A stretch of 41,313 bases of DNA from Pseudoduganella sp. (GCA_021323265.1 JAJTCO010000034.1:1-41313); one strand, 5' to 3'; shown: positions 8,738-16,950, counted from the stretch's first letter. The notes: generated from the sequence alone by a model not told the origin. A program made the numbers and translations.

Positions 8738-9970
8738 TTAGAACACGAAGTCGATGCCGGCGGCATAGACGTTCACGCTATTGGTATAGGTTGGCACGCC
8801 GGACGGCAGGATCAGGGAACCGCCCTTGACCTTCGGCTTGATGTGGTCGATCTGGACCTTCAGCGCCAGGTTCTTGGCGAAGTCCCAGCGCATGCCGACC
8901 AGGTCGGTTTTCTGCTCAGGCGACACCAGCAGGCCGCGGATCGCGCCCAGGGTCGGCGCCAGCGGGTGCGCTGCCGGCACGGTCGGCACGGTGACGGAGG
9001 AACCGGCACCCTTGTAGTAGGCGTGGGTGTAGTAAGGCAGCACTTTGCCGAAGCGGTAGCCGGCCATCACGTAGCCCGAGTTGGTTTCCGGGATGTAGAC
9101 CGGCTCGTGCGCGCGGCGCTGGGCGTATTCGGCCTGCAGCACGACGTTCTTGTAGTCCATCGTGAAGCCGATTTCCGTGAAGCTCATGCGCTTGCCGCCC
9201 TTCAGGGTCAGGTCGTTGGCCAGCTGGAGCATGGATGGGATGCCGGTCCTGCCCAGGGCGTCGGTCACGGCATTGATCGGCGCCAGGTTGTTGACTTCGA
9301 TCTGGGCGCGGGCGTGCGCCAGGCGGGCCGTGAAGGGGCCGTATTCGGCCGTCACGGCGGCGCCGAACACCGGCGACTGGTGCTTGGCGACGGAGCCGCC
9401 GCCGGTCGGAATGTACAGCTTGCCGCGGCTGGTGCCGCCGAAGGCCTGCACGGTCACGTTGGTGTCGCCGAAGGCGTGCTGCCAGTTGACATCGGCACCG
9501 TCCACGTTTTCGATCGGCGCCTGGCCGTACATTTCGATCGGCGGACGCATCATCGTGTTGGCAAAGCCCACGTTCTGGTAGTCGGAAATCAGGAAGGCGG
9601 GCAGTACCACGCGGCCTACGCGCACATTGATTTCGTCGTTGAGCTTGTACTTCAGGAAGCCCCAGGTCAGGTCGGTGGTGAATTGCGGGCTGGTGTTCTT
9701 GCGCGTCAGCACCTGCACGGTGGCCGACAGGCGGTCGTTGAAGGCGTAGCTGGCCTGCAGGCCCAGGTTGCTGTCGAGGCCGATGCGCGGCGAGTCGCCG
9801 GTACCGGACGCCTGGTTGTAGCGGGCGAATTTGGCATCGTCCGCGTCGGTCTGGGCCACGCCCAGGGTGCCAAAGCCGCTGATGCTCAGGTTGCCGTCGC
9901 CCAGGGGGCCGGCCTGGGCCATCATGCTGGTGGCAGCCAGCACTGCGGCGGCGAGAAGCTGTTTCTTCAT
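8738..9970 (-). CDS. Outer-membrane porin-like beta-barrel protein
   Basis: This is a 410-residue outer-membrane protein. It has a signal peptide (MKKQLLAAAVLAATSMMAQA, cleavage before GPLGDGNLSISGFGTLG), many alternating amphipathic strands rich in Tyr/Gly/Asn, and a C-terminal phenylalanine (AAGIDFVF), the usual insertion signal for the Bam machinery. The N-terminal ISGFGTLGVAQ strand and the RVGRVVLPAFLISDYQNVGFAN loop are porin-like. It is the first gene of a two-gene unit with the short PstS-like protein. The pairing suggests uptake or sensing of a small solute, possibly an anion, but specificity cannot be read from the sequence. Its upstream region holds inverted repeats that may be regulatory. 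Confidence 0.8.
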   Translation of the reverse strand: MKKQLLAAAVLAATSMMAQAGPLGDGNLSISGFGTLGVAQTDADDAKFARYNQASGTGDSPRIGLDSNLGLQASYAFNDRLSATVQVLTRKNTSPQFTTDLTWGFLKYKLNDEINVRVGRVVLPAFLISDYQNVGFANTMMRPPIEMYGQAPIENVDGADVNWQHAFGDTNVTVQAFGGTSRGKLYIPTGGGSVAKHQSPVFGAAVTAEYGPFTARLAHARAQIEVNNLAPINAVTDALGRTGIPSMLQLANDLTLKGGKRMSFTEIGFTMDYKNVVLQAEYAQRRAHEPVYIPETNSGYVMAGYRFGKVLPYYTHAYYKGAGSSVTVPTVPAAHPLAPTLGAIRGLLVSPEQKTDLVGMRWDFAKNLALKVQIDHIKPKVKGGSLILPSGVPTYTNSVNVYAAGIDFVF

Positions 9971-10010
9971 GAAGTGATCCCGTTGAATGTTGTTCTATTG
10001 ATAGTGCATT

Positions 10011-10040
10011 GCACCAAATTAGTGCCATTTGTTAATGGCA
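10011..10040. promoter_or_regulatory. Possible operator(s) upstream of the porin, including an NtrC-like site
   Basis: Between the divergent porin and argJ genes lies a 248-bp AT-richer gap. At 10011-10025 is GCAC-N7-GTGC, the half-site geometry of NtrC (NRI) binding sites. It is immediately followed by a perfect inverted repeat TGCCATT-N4-AATGGCA at 10023-10040. Further TGCAC/GTGCA half-sites occur near 10004, 10095 and 10147. No convincing sigma-54 -24/-12 pair was found at the right spacing, so NtrC control is only a possibility; the repeats may instead bind another regulator. Confidence 0.35.
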
Positions 10041-10152
10041 GTTGCCTACGATAATTGAAATCTTCATCCAGTTGAATGGTTTTTCCCGGAAATAGTGCAC
10101 ACGTTCTAGAAACTGTGGGATTTTTGCCGGTTTTGATTTGGCGTATTGCACT

Positions 10153-10168
10153 GCGCATTGAAATGCGC
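10153..10168. promoter_or_regulatory. Inverted repeat upstream of argJ
   Basis: A perfect 6-bp inverted repeat, GCGCAT-TGAA-ATGCGC, lies 50-65 nt upstream of the argJ start. It is followed by an A/T-rich stretch with a TAAAAT-like -10 hexamer at 10177-10182. It could be an operator or part of the argJ promoter, but no matching -35 box with normal spacing was found. Confidence 0.3.
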
Positions 10169-10218
10169 TGTGCGTTTAAAATAGCGCCTTCCACTACTAA
10201 CTGACCGAGAAAAACACC

Positions 10219-11457
10219 ATGGCCGTCAATTCCCCTATCCCTGTCGCCGCCGACCTGCTGCCGGTTGCCGGCATCGAGCTTGGCTTTGCCGAAGCCGGCA
10301 TCAAGAAGCCGGGCCGCAAGGACGTGCTGGTGATGAAGCTGGCCGAAGGCGCCACCGTGTCCGGCGTGTTCACCCTGAACCGCTTCTGCGCCGCGCCCGT
10401 GCAGATTTCCAAGGAAAACCTGGCGGCCGTGCGCGCCGGCGGCAAGCCGATCCGCGCCCTGCTGGTCAACACCGGCAATGCCAACGCCGGCACCGGCGAG
10501 GCGGGCCTGGCCAATGCGCGCGCCACCTGCGCCGCGCTGGCCCAGGAACTGGGCTGCGACGCGCAGCAGATCCTGCCGTTCTCCACCGGCGTGATCCTGG
10601 AGCCGCTGCCGGTGGCCAAGGTGGTGGCCGGCCTGCCGCAGGCGATCCAGAACCTCAAGCAGGACAACTGGTTCAACGCCGCCGAAGCGATCATGACCAC
10701 CGACACCCAGCCGAAGGCAGGTTCGCGCAGCGTGGACATCGCCGGCCACAAGGTCACCATGACCGGCATTTCCAAGGGCGCCGGCATGATCAAGCCGAAC
10801 ATGGCCACCATGCTGGGCTACCTGGCCTTCGACGCCAAGGTGGCGCAGCCGGTGCTCGACGTGCTGGCCAAGGAAGCGGCCGACCAGTCCTTCAACTGCA
10901 TCACCATCGACGGCGACACGTCGACCAACGACTCCTTCATGCTGGTCGCGACCGGCGCCGGCACGCTGGTGGTCGATGCGGTCGACTCGCCGGAATACAA
11001 GGCGCTGGCCGCCGCCGTCACCGAACTGTCGCTGTTCCTGGCGCAAGCCATCGTACGCGACGGCGAAGGCGCCACCAAGTTCATGACCATCACCGTGGAA
11101 GACGGCAAGGACGCCGCCGAATGCCGCAAGATCGCCTACTCGATCGGCCATTCGCCGCTGGTGAAGACCGCCTTCTTCGCGTCCGATCCGAACCTGGGCC
11201 GCATCCTGGCCGCCATCGGCTACGCCGGCGTGGACGACCTGGACGTGAGCAAGATCAACCTCTACCTGGACGACGTGTGGGTGGCCAAGGATGGCGGCCG
11301 CAACCCGGACTACAAGGAAGAGGACGGCCAGCGCGTGATGAAACAGAGCGAGATCAGCGTGCGGGTGAAGCTGGCGCGCGGCAATGCATCGGCCACCGTC
11401 TACACCTGCGACCTGTCGCACGACTACGTGTCGATCAACGCCGACTACCGTTCCTGA
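10219..11457 (+). CDS. argJ: Bifunctional ornithine acetyltransferase / N-acetylglutamate synthase ArgJ
   Basis: ArgJ transfers the acetyl group from N-acetylornithine to glutamate (and in bifunctional forms from acetyl-CoA), recycling acetyl groups in arginine synthesis. The 412-residue product is full length. It carries the [17 protein letters not shown] motif in which T197 is the nucleophile released by self-cleavage between A196 and T197. Upstream are the oxyanion-hole region [10 protein letters not shown] (TG at about 123-124) and TNTGNANA-type blocks. The C-terminal half has [14 protein letters not shown] and [19 protein letters not shown], as in family members. It precedes a DUF815-type ATPase by 4 nt. 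Its usual betaproteobacterial neighbour secA is displaced here by about 10 kb. Confidence 0.97.
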   Translation: MAVNSPIPVAADLLPVAGIELGFAEAGIKKPGRKDVLVMKLAEGATVSGVFTLNRFCAAPVQISKENLAAVRAGGKPIRALLVNTGNANAGTGEAGLANARATCAALAQELGCDAQQILPFSTGVILEPLPVAKVVAGLPQAIQNLKQDNWFNAAEAIMTTDTQPKAGSRSVDIAGHKVTMTGISKGAGMIKPNMATMLGYLAFDAKVAQPVLDVLAKEAADQSFNCITIDGDTSTNDSFMLVATGAGTLVVDAVDSPEYKALAAAVTELSLFLAQAIVRDGEGATKFMTITVEDGKDAAECRKIAYSIGHSPLVKTAFFASDPNLGRILAAIGYAGVDDLDVSKINLYLDDVWVAKDGGRNPDYKEEDGQRVMKQSEISVRVKLARGNASATVYTCDLSHDYVSINADYRS

Positions 11458-11461
11458 ACGG

Positions 11462-12331
11462 ATGTCGGCGCAACTCGACCAATTCCTGCGCCGTGCCGAA
11501 GCCTTGCTGGCGCGCGTGGAGGCCATCCTGCCGCCGGCGCCCGCAGCGCCCGACTGGCAGGCTTCCACCGCATTTCGCTGGCGCAAGCGGCGCGATGGCG
11601 TGGGCTACCTGCACCCCGTGCCGCGCCCGGGGCAAGTCGCCTTCGACGACTTGCAGCACATCGGCCGCCAGAAGGCGCAGATCGAACAGAACACCCGCCA
11701 GTTCGTGCAGGGCAAGCCCGCCAATAACGTGCTGCTGACCGGCGCGCGCGGCACCGGCAAATCGTCCCTGATCAAGGCCTGCCTGGCGGCGTTTGCGGTC
11801 GACGGCTTGCGCCTGATCGAAGTGGACAAGGCCGACCTGCACGACCTGCCGGACATCATGGACCTGGTGGCCGGCCGTCCCGAGCGCTTCGTCGTGTTCT
11901 GCGACGACCTCTCGTTCGAAGAAGGCGAGAGCGGCTACAAGGCGCTCAAGGTCGCCCTGGATGGTTCGGTATCGGCCGTGATCGACAATGTGCTGATTTA
12001 CGCCACGTCCAACCGGCGCCACCTGATGCCCGAGCGCATGTCCGACAACGCCAGCTACACGCACGACGACGACGGCGACCTGCATCCGGGCGAAACGGTG
12101 GAGGAAAAGATATCCCTCTCCGAGCGCTTTGGATTGTGGCTGTCCTTCTACCCGTTCAAGCAGGACGACTACCTGGGCATCGTAGCGCACTGGCTGGCAG
12201 CGTTTGGCTGCAGCGTGTCGCAGATCGCCGATGCGCGCACCGAAGCGCTGCAATGGGCGCTGCAGCGCGGCTCGCGATCGGGGCGCGTGGCCTGGCAGTT
12301 TGCGCGCGATTACGCAGGGAGGCTGCCATGA
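11462..12331 (+). CDS. DUF815-family AAA+ ATPase
   Basis: This is a 289-residue cytoplasmic ATPase of the DUF815 (AAA+) type. Visible are the Walker A motif GARGTGKS (residues 94-101), a Walker B-like RFVVFCDDLSF (142-152), a sensor-1-type YATSNRRHLMPERM, and a C-terminal helical lid region. The role of the family is poorly defined. The start at 11462 lies 4 nt after the argJ stop; an in-frame upstream ATG at 11384 would overlap argJ extensively and is disfavoured. Its stop overlaps the mutT start (ATGA). The argJ-ATPase-mutT order is common in betaproteobacteria, so this is likely one transcript. Confidence 0.88.
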   Translation: MSAQLDQFLRRAEALLARVEAILPPAPAAPDWQASTAFRWRKRRDGVGYLHPVPRPGQVAFDDLQHIGRQKAQIEQNTRQFVQGKPANNVLLTGARGTGKSSLIKACLAAFAVDGLRLIEVDKADLHDLPDIMDLVAGRPERFVVFCDDLSFEEGESGYKALKVALDGSVSAVIDNVLIYATSNRRHLMPERMSDNASYTHDDDGDLHPGETVEEKISLSERFGLWLSFYPFKQDDYLGIVAHWLAAFGCSVSQIADARTEALQWALQRGSRSGRVAWQFARDYAGRLP

Positions 12332-12729
12332 GCGACGCAACGCGCCCGATCGACGTCGCGGTCGGCATCCTGATGCAGCCCAATGGCGACGTGCTGCTCG
12401 GCCAGCGGCCGGAAGGCAAGCCATATGCCGGCTATTGGGAATTCCCGGGCGGCAAAGTCGATCCCGGCGAGACCATCCTGGAAGCGCTCAAGCGCGAATT
12501 CGTCGAAGAGCTGGGCATCCACATCACCAGCGCCGAAGAATGGTGCGGCATCGAGCACGTCTACCCGCACGCCCACGTGCGGCTGCACTTCTTCATCAGC
12601 CGCGAATGGACGGGCGAACCGCAAAGCCTGGAAGGCCAGGCGTTTGCCTGGCAGGGGACGGTGGGGGTAGAGCCGCTGCTGCCGGCGACTATTCCTTTGC
12701 TGGAGTGGCTCGACCGCGTACGGTATTGA
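12328..12729 (+). CDS. mutT: Nudix hydrolase, MutT-type 8-oxo-dGTP diphosphatase
   Basis: This 133-residue Nudix enzyme has a complete Nudix box at about residues 42-64 (G-x5-E-x7-REFVEELGI, with R56, E57, E60 and E61), so the metal-binding glutamates are intact. The N-terminal VAVGILMQPNGDVLLGQRPEGKPYAGYWEFPGGK and a closing TIPLLEWL region are typical of MutT, which removes 8-oxo-dGTP from the nucleotide pool. The ATG overlaps the upstream ATPase stop (ATGA) with a GGGAGG ribosome site. A long perfect palindrome begins 3 nt after the stop codon. Confidence 0.92.
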   Translation: MSDATRPIDVAVGILMQPNGDVLLGQRPEGKPYAGYWEFPGGKVDPGETILEALKREFVEELGIHITSAEEWCGIEHVYPHAHVRLHFFISREWTGEPQSLEGQAFAWQGTVGVEPLLPATIPLLEWLDRVRY

Positions 12730-12731
12730 GA

Positions 12732-12819
12732 TTCGGGGTCAGCTCTGTCAAACGGACAAAGGTGTCATGGCCCTGCGGGACCATGACACCTTTGTCCGTT
12801 TGACAGAGCTGACCCCGAA
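12732..12819. repeat. Perfect 39-bp-arm palindrome filling a convergent gap
   Basis: The arm at 12732-12770 (beginning TTCGGGGTCAGCTCTGTC) is exactly the reverse complement of 12781-12819, with a 10-nt centre. The element occupies essentially the whole 91-bp space between the convergent mutT and NTF2-like genes, ending 1 nt before the stop codon of the latter. No T-run follows either arm, so it is not a classical intrinsic terminator, although a hairpin this strong could stop transcription in both directions. The GGGGTC tips resemble repetitive palindromes seen between genes in Burkholderiales, which would fit a REP/MITE-like mobile repeat. Confidence 0.9.
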
Positions 12820-12820
12820 C

Positions 12821-13246
12821 TTAAGGCGCTAATCGCGAAGAATGCGAGGCGACCATCACCCAGCGCCCATCCTGCCAGACCCAGGTGCGGGTGAAGCGGA
12901 ACGAACCGCTGAACGGGCCTTGCGCGCCAACCCCTGACTGCACGCTCTTGCCGGTCACGATGGCGGTATCGCCATAGTACTGGATCGCGGAATCCTGGTT
13001 GGTGATGGCGGTATTGCGGCGCGATCCGGTGGCCAGCTGTTCCAGGTAGTCCCGCTTGTGCTGGACCTTGCCGTCCGAATGGGTCAGCACCCAGCCGTCC
13101 GCCAGCAGCGGCGCCAGCGACTTGGCGTCGCTGTGCAAACGGAATTGGTTCCATTGCAGGTCGGCCAGTTGCAGCGCTTCTTCGCGCGGCCCGGCCTGCG
13201 CCACGCTCGCGGCAGCGGCCAGCGCGGCGGCTGCGAGCCCGCGCAT
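12821..13246 (-). CDS. Exported NTF2/SnoaL-like (DUF4440-type) protein
   Basis: This is a 141-residue exported protein with signal peptide ([18 protein letters not shown], cleavage before GPREE). It is followed by a single cone-shaped NTF2-like domain: an N-terminal helix (EALQLADLQWNQFRLHSDAKSLAPLLADGWVLTHSDG), a central strand pair with YYGDTAIVTGKSVQSG, and a terminal RFTRTWVWQDGRWVMVASHSS strand, as in DUF4440/SnoaL-like proteins. No catalytic assignment is possible. The ATG at 13246 shares its A with the yacG stop (TGATG), pointing to coupled translation; a GTG one codon upstream is an alternative. It ends against the long palindrome. Confidence 0.8.
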   Translation of the reverse strand: MRGLAAAALAAAASVAQAGPREEALQLADLQWNQFRLHSDAKSLAPLLADGWVLTHSDGKVQHKRDYLEQLATGSRRNTAITNQDSAIQYYGDTAIVTGKSVQSGVGAQGPFSGSFRFTRTWVWQDGRWVMVASHSSRLAP

Positions 13247-13425
13247 CACTGCTTGTCCTCTTCCAGCGGTTCGGTCGGCGCGGCGCCGGGGATCGTGTAC
13301 TTTTCCTCGGCCCAGGCGCCAAGGTCGATCAGCTTGCAGCGCTCGCTGCAGAAGGGGCGGTATTTATTGGCTTCCGTCCACTCTACCTTCGCGTGGCAGG
13401 TGGGGCATTCAACGACAGTGGGCAT
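13246..13425 (-). CDS. yacG: DNA gyrase inhibitor / zinc protein YacG
   Basis: This is a 59-residue protein read directly from the minus strand ([16 protein letters not shown] at the N-terminus). It has the four-cysteine zinc site of YacG: C7-P-T-C10, then C26 and C30 within [17 protein letters not shown]. YacG binds GyrB and inhibits gyrase in E. coli. The usual acidic, proline-containing tail is present ([10 protein letters not shown]). Length and motif order match the family. Genomic position next to zapD and coaE is the standard one. Its stop overlaps the start of the next gene by one base. Confidence 0.95.
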   Translation of the reverse strand: MPTVVECPTCHAKVEWTEANKYRPFCSERCKLIDLGAWAEEKYTIPGAAPTEPLEEDKQ

Positions 13426-13430
13426 GGTGC

Positions 13431-14186
13431 TTAGAAATTACAGAGGGTGAGCTCGAATGGTACATCTTCTTCCAGCGGCTTGGGTTTCAGGTCGCCGCCC
13501 TGGGACGTGAAACGCACCCACAGCATGTACTTGTTGGCCGAAATCTCGGGAATGGCGCCCAGCGCTTCATCCACGGACAAGCGCAGCATCTGATAGACCT
13601 TGCCTTGCAGCATCTGCTGATAACTGCCGGCATTGGCGATCATCTTCACCGGCGCGCCCGAGTCGCGCAGCAGGCGCAGCACCAGGCCCAGTGCGTCGAA
13701 CAGCGGCACCAGCGGATTGAACCAGTTGGCAATGTCGTTGAAGCGCTTTTCCGCCGGCTGCTTCTGCCAGGCGTAATAGGATGGCAGGTCGAATTCGCAG
13801 GCGCCGCCGGGGATGATGGTGCGGCCGCGAATGCTCATTAGCCACTCGTTGTCGCGCACGTTCTGGCCGGTCTTGCCCTGGGCCGCGACGAGGGCGCTCG
13901 ACACACTGTCAAGCTCGGCCAGGATGGCGTCCAGCATTTCGGCCTGCACATTCGGGTTGGAACGGTAGCCCAGCAGGCTTTGGCGCTGGCGTTCCAGCTC
14001 CTGCAGCAAGTCGGATTTCAGGTCGGCGCGCCCGGCCACTTCGAGCATGTCGAAGATGGTTGCCAGGGCCACGTGATGCTGCATCGGGTGTTCCTGATGC
14101 ACGAAGAACTTGAATTTCTCGTATAGATCCTCCAGGCGCAACAAGGTGCGGATGCGCTCATTGAAAGGATATTCGTAGACGATCAA
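13431..14186 (-). CDS. zapD: Cell division protein ZapD (TTG start)
   Basis: ZapD bundles FtsZ filaments and stabilises the Z-ring. The 251-residue product has the family N-terminus [24 protein letters not shown], the [23 protein letters not shown] helix, the [22 protein letters not shown] block and a C-terminal [10 protein letters not shown]. The initiator is TTG at 14186: the preceding bases contain GAGGGA in correct spacing, and the next residues already match the conserved ZapD start, leaving no room for another start codon without adding unrelated sequence. It lies between yacG and coaE, the usual setting. Confidence 0.94.
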   Translation of the reverse strand: MIVYEYPFNERIRTLLRLEDLYEKFKFFVHQEHPMQHHVALATIFDMLEVAGRADLKSDLLQELERQRQSLLGYRSNPNVQAEMLDAILAELDSVSSALVAAQGKTGQNVRDNEWLMSIRGRTIIPGGACEFDLPSYYAWQKQPAEKRFNDIANWFNPLVPLFDALGLVLRLLRDSGAPVKMIANAGSYQQMLQGKVYQMLRLSVDEALGAIPEISANKYMLWVRFTSQGGDLKPKPLEEDVPFELTLCNF

Positions 14187-14247
14187 AGCATCCCTCGTGT
14201 GGAAGACCGATTAATAATCACGTGATTCTGAACCATGCGAAGCAAAA

Positions 14248-14850
14248 TTACAAATATTGCTGATAAAAACAATGTAAGCGGTCCACCTGGGGCGTCAGGG
14301 ACTCGATCCGGCCGCCGTTGTCGATCACGTCGTCGGCTGCCGCCAGGCGCACCGCGCGCGGTACCTGGCTCGCCATGATGGCGCGCACCTGGTCTTCCGC
14401 CAGGCCGTTGCGGGCCATGACGCGCGCCACCTGGATCTCCTCCGGGCAGTCGATCACCAGCACGCGGTCGACGCGCTGCTTCCAGGTGCCGGACTCCACC
14501 AGCAGGGGAATGGCCAGCATCACGTAACTGCCCTCGGCGCTGGCGGCTGCCGCCAGCGTGGCGTCGCGGATCATGGGGTGCAGGATGGCTTCCAGGCGGC
14601 GCTTGGCCGCCGGTTCGCGAAATACCAGGTCGCGCATCTTCGCGCGGTCCATGGCGCCGCGGCTGTCGGCCATCTGGCTGCCGAATTCGGCCAGGATGTC
14701 GGCCATGGCGGCGCCGTGGGGGCCGGTCAGGCTGTGCGCAATCTGGTCGGTGTCGATGATGCTGGCGCCGCGGTCGGCGAACATGTTGGCCACCAGGCTC
14801 TTGCCGCTGCCGATGCCCCCTGTCAGGCCGACCGTGAGGCGCGCCGGCAT
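14248..14850 (-). CDS. coaE: Dephospho-CoA kinase CoaE
   Basis: CoaE phosphorylates the 3'-hydroxyl of dephospho-CoA, the last step of coenzyme A synthesis. The 200-residue product shows the P-loop GLTGGIGSGKS (about residues 8-18), the DTDQIAHSLT substrate region, the MRDLVFREPAAKRRLEAILHPMI block and the VMLAIPLLVESG strand. It also has the lid-region VARNGLAEDQVRAIMASQ-type segment, here ARVMARNGLAEDQVRAIM. Length is normal. The ATG abuts the pilD stop codon directly (pilD TAA at 14851-14853), so it is the downstream member of a pilB-pilC-pilD-coaE run. Confidence 0.96.
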   Translation of the reverse strand: MPARLTVGLTGGIGSGKSLVANMFADRGASIIDTDQIAHSLTGPHGAAMADILAEFGSQMADSRGAMDRAKMRDLVFREPAAKRRLEAILHPMIRDATLAAAASAEGSYVMLAIPLLVESGTWKQRVDRVLVIDCPEEIQVARVMARNGLAEDQVRAIMASQVPRAVRLAAADDVIDNGGRIESLTPQVDRLHCFYQQYL

Positions 14851-15720
14851 TTAGCCCGTCACTCCGTGCATGAAGGCCTGGATCTGCGGGCCGAACAGCA
14901 TGGCCAGCATGCCGGCGCCGGCCAGGTAGGGGCCGAAGGGGATGGGCTTGCTGCGCCCGTGCTTGAAGAAGAGGATCAGGGTGATGCCGACCACGGCGCC
15001 GACGACCGAGGACAGCAGGATGATGGCCGGCAGCATTTGCCAGCCCAGCCAGGCGCCCAGCGCGGCCAGCAGCTTGAAGTCGCCATAGCCCATGCCTTCC
15101 TTGCCGGTGAGCAGCTTGAAGGCCCAGTACACCGTCCACAGCACCAGGTAGCCGGCGGCGGCGCCCAGCACGGCATCCTGCAGCGGCACGAAGGTGCCCT
15201 GGATGTTGACCAGCAGGCCCAGCCACAGGAGGGGATAGGTCAGGTCGTCCGGCAGCAGCTGGGTGTCGGCGTCGATGAAGGTCATCGCCACCAGCAGCCA
15301 GGCAAACACCAGGGTGGCCATGCCGGCCCAGCCAAAGCCGAACTGCCAGACCAGCCAGCCCGACAGCAGCGCGGTCAGGGCTTCGATAATGGGGTAGCGG
15401 GCCGAGATGGGGGCCTTGCAGGCGCGGCACTTGCCGCGCAGGACCAGCCAGCTGACGACGGGGATGTTCTCCAGCGCCGTGATCTGGTGCCCGCAGTGCG
15501 GGCAGGCCGAACGCGGCACCACCAGGTTGTAGCGGTCGGTGTGCGGCAACTCCTTGCCCGATTCGGCGGCCACGTAGTTGTCCGATTCGCGCTGCATCAT
15601 GATGGGCAGGCGGTGGATCACGACGTTGAGGAAACTGCCAATCATCAGCCCCAGGATGCCGGCCACCACGGCGGCGGCCAGCGTTGCGGGAGGGGAGAAC
15701 AACATCAGGGTTTCTTGCAT
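14851..15720 (-). CDS. pilD: Type IV prepilin peptidase / N-methyltransferase PilD
   Basis: PilD is an inner-membrane aspartyl protease that cleaves type IV prepilins and type II secretion pseudopilins and then methylates the new N-terminus. The 289-residue product has the N-terminal GSFLNVVIHRLP motif and the zinc/methylase domain with paired CxxC motifs (C73, C76, C98, C101). The two catalytic aspartate regions are FIDADTQLLPDD (D150/D152) and GYGDFKLL (D214), with about eight membrane segments. The start at 15720 is chosen because it lies 7 nt after the pilC stop; longer forms would begin inside pilC. No pilin gene is present in the window. Confidence 0.95.
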   Translation of the reverse strand: MQETLMLFSPPATLAAAVVAGILGLMIGSFLNVVIHRLPIMMQRESDNYVAAESGKELPHTDRYNLVVPRSACPHCGHQITALENIPVVSWLVLRGKCRACKAPISARYPIIEALTALLSGWLVWQFGFGWAGMATLVFAWLLVAMTFIDADTQLLPDDLTYPLLWLGLLVNIQGTFVPLQDAVLGAAAGYLVLWTVYWAFKLLTGKEGMGYGDFKLLAALGAWLGWQMLPAIILLSSVVGAVVGITLILFFKHGRSKPIPFGPYLAGAGMLAMLFGPQIQAFMHGVTG

Positions 15721-15727
15721 TCTTGTT

Positions 15728-16939
15728 TTACACCACGGAACCGAGTTTAAAGATTGGCAGGTACATTGCGACCACCAGGCCACCGATCAGCACGCCCAGG
15801 ATCACCATGATCATCGGCTCCATCAGGCTGGACAACTGCGACACGGCTTCGTCGACTTCCTCTTCATAGAAGTCGGCCACCTTGCCCAGCATGGAGTCGA
15901 GCGCGCCGGATTCCTCGCCGATCGCCACCATCTGCGTCACCATGCTCGGGAACACGTCGGCGTTCTGCATGGCCACCGTCAGGCTGGTACCGGTGCTCAC
16001 TTCGGTCTGGATCTTCTTGGTCGCTTCGACATACACGTTGTTGCCCGAGGCGCCACCGACCGAGTCCAGCGATTCGACCAGCGGCACGCCGGCGGCGAAC
16101 ATGGTGGACAGGGTGCGCGTCCAGCGCGCCACGGTGGCCTTGCGGATCACGTCGCCGAACACGGGAATCTTGAGCAGCAGGCGGTCCATCGTGGCCTGCA
16201 TCTTGACCGAGCGGCGCCAGGACTGGAAGAAGAAGTACAGGCTGGCGAAGATGGAGCCGAAAATGATGTACCAGTAGTCGACGAAGTATTCCGACAGCGT
16301 CATCACGAACACGGTGGGTGCCGGCAGGTCGGCGCCGAAGCTGGCGAACACTTCCTTGAAAGCCGGCACCACCCAGATCATGATCACGGCCGTCACGATG
16401 AAGGCCACCGCCAGCACGGCGACCGGATAGGTCAGGGCCGACTTGATCTTGGCCTTGATGGCCAGCGTCTTTTCCTTGTAGATCGCCAGGCGGGTCAGCA
16501 AGTCTTCCAGGATACCGGCCTGCTCGCCGGCGGCGACCAGGTTGCAGAACAGCGGGTCGAAGTAGAGCGGGTACTTGCGGAACGCCATGTTCAGGCTGGT
16601 ACCGGTTTCGATATCGGCGCGCAAGTCCAGGATCAGCTTGGCGACCGAGGGATTGGCGTGGCCCTTGCCCACGATGTCGAAGGCTTGCAGCAGCGGCACA
16701 CCGGCTTTCATCATGGTTGCCAGCTGGCGGGTGAAGAGGGTGATGTCCTTGTCGCTGATCTTCTTGCCGGAGCGGTACACCTTCTTCTTGACCTTGGTGA
16801 CCATGATGCCCTGGCGGCGCAGGGTCACGTTGACCACCGCCTCGCCCCCGGCGCGCATTTCGCCGCGCACCGTCTTGCCTGTCTTGTCCTTGCCTTCCCA
16901 GGAGAAGACCTGTTCTTTCGCATTGCCCGCAGTAGCCAT
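15728..16939 (-). CDS. pilC: Type IV pilus inner-membrane platform protein PilC
   Basis: PilC (GspF family) is the membrane platform that couples the PilB and PilT motors to pilin insertion. The 403-residue product has two GspF domains, each opening with a Thr/Gln-rich helix (LFTRQLATMMKAGVPLLQAFDIVGKG around residue 75-100, and RWTRTLSTMFAAGVPLVESLDSVGG in the second half). Membrane segments lie near 170-200 and 225-245 and at the C-terminus (MIMVILGVLIGGLVVAMYLPIF). The ATG at 16939 has an AGGA ribosome site; an upstream ATG at 16966 overlaps the pilB end and is disfavoured. It sits between pilB and pilD in one operon. Confidence 0.95.
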   Translation of the reverse strand: MATAGNAKEQVFSWEGKDKTGKTVRGEMRAGGEAVVNVTLRRQGIMVTKVKKKVYRSGKKISDKDITLFTRQLATMMKAGVPLLQAFDIVGKGHANPSVAKLILDLRADIETGTSLNMAFRKYPLYFDPLFCNLVAAGEQAGILEDLLTRLAIYKEKTLAIKAKIKSALTYPVAVLAVAFIVTAVIMIWVVPAFKEVFASFGADLPAPTVFVMTLSEYFVDYWYIIFGSIFASLYFFFQSWRRSVKMQATMDRLLLKIPVFGDVIRKATVARWTRTLSTMFAAGVPLVESLDSVGGASGNNVYVEATKKIQTEVSTGTSLTVAMQNADVFPSMVTQMVAIGEESGALDSMLGKVADFYEEEVDEAVSQLSSLMEPMIMVILGVLIGGLVVAMYLPIFKLGSVV

Positions 16940-16950
16940 ATCCGTGTTTC

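Noticed and set aside
10001..10030. Sigma-54 promoter for the porin (TGGCAC ... TGCA on minus)
   Set aside because: The GG and GC elements are two bases too far apart for the -24/-12 spacing.
8213..10054. Plus-strand long open frame opposite the PstS-like and porin genes
   Set aside because: Its composition is typical of a shadow, and the minus-strand genes have signal peptides and family features.
12732..12819. CRISPR repeat or insertion-sequence end
   Set aside because: Only one palindrome, no spacer array, no transposase gene and no target duplication visible beside it.
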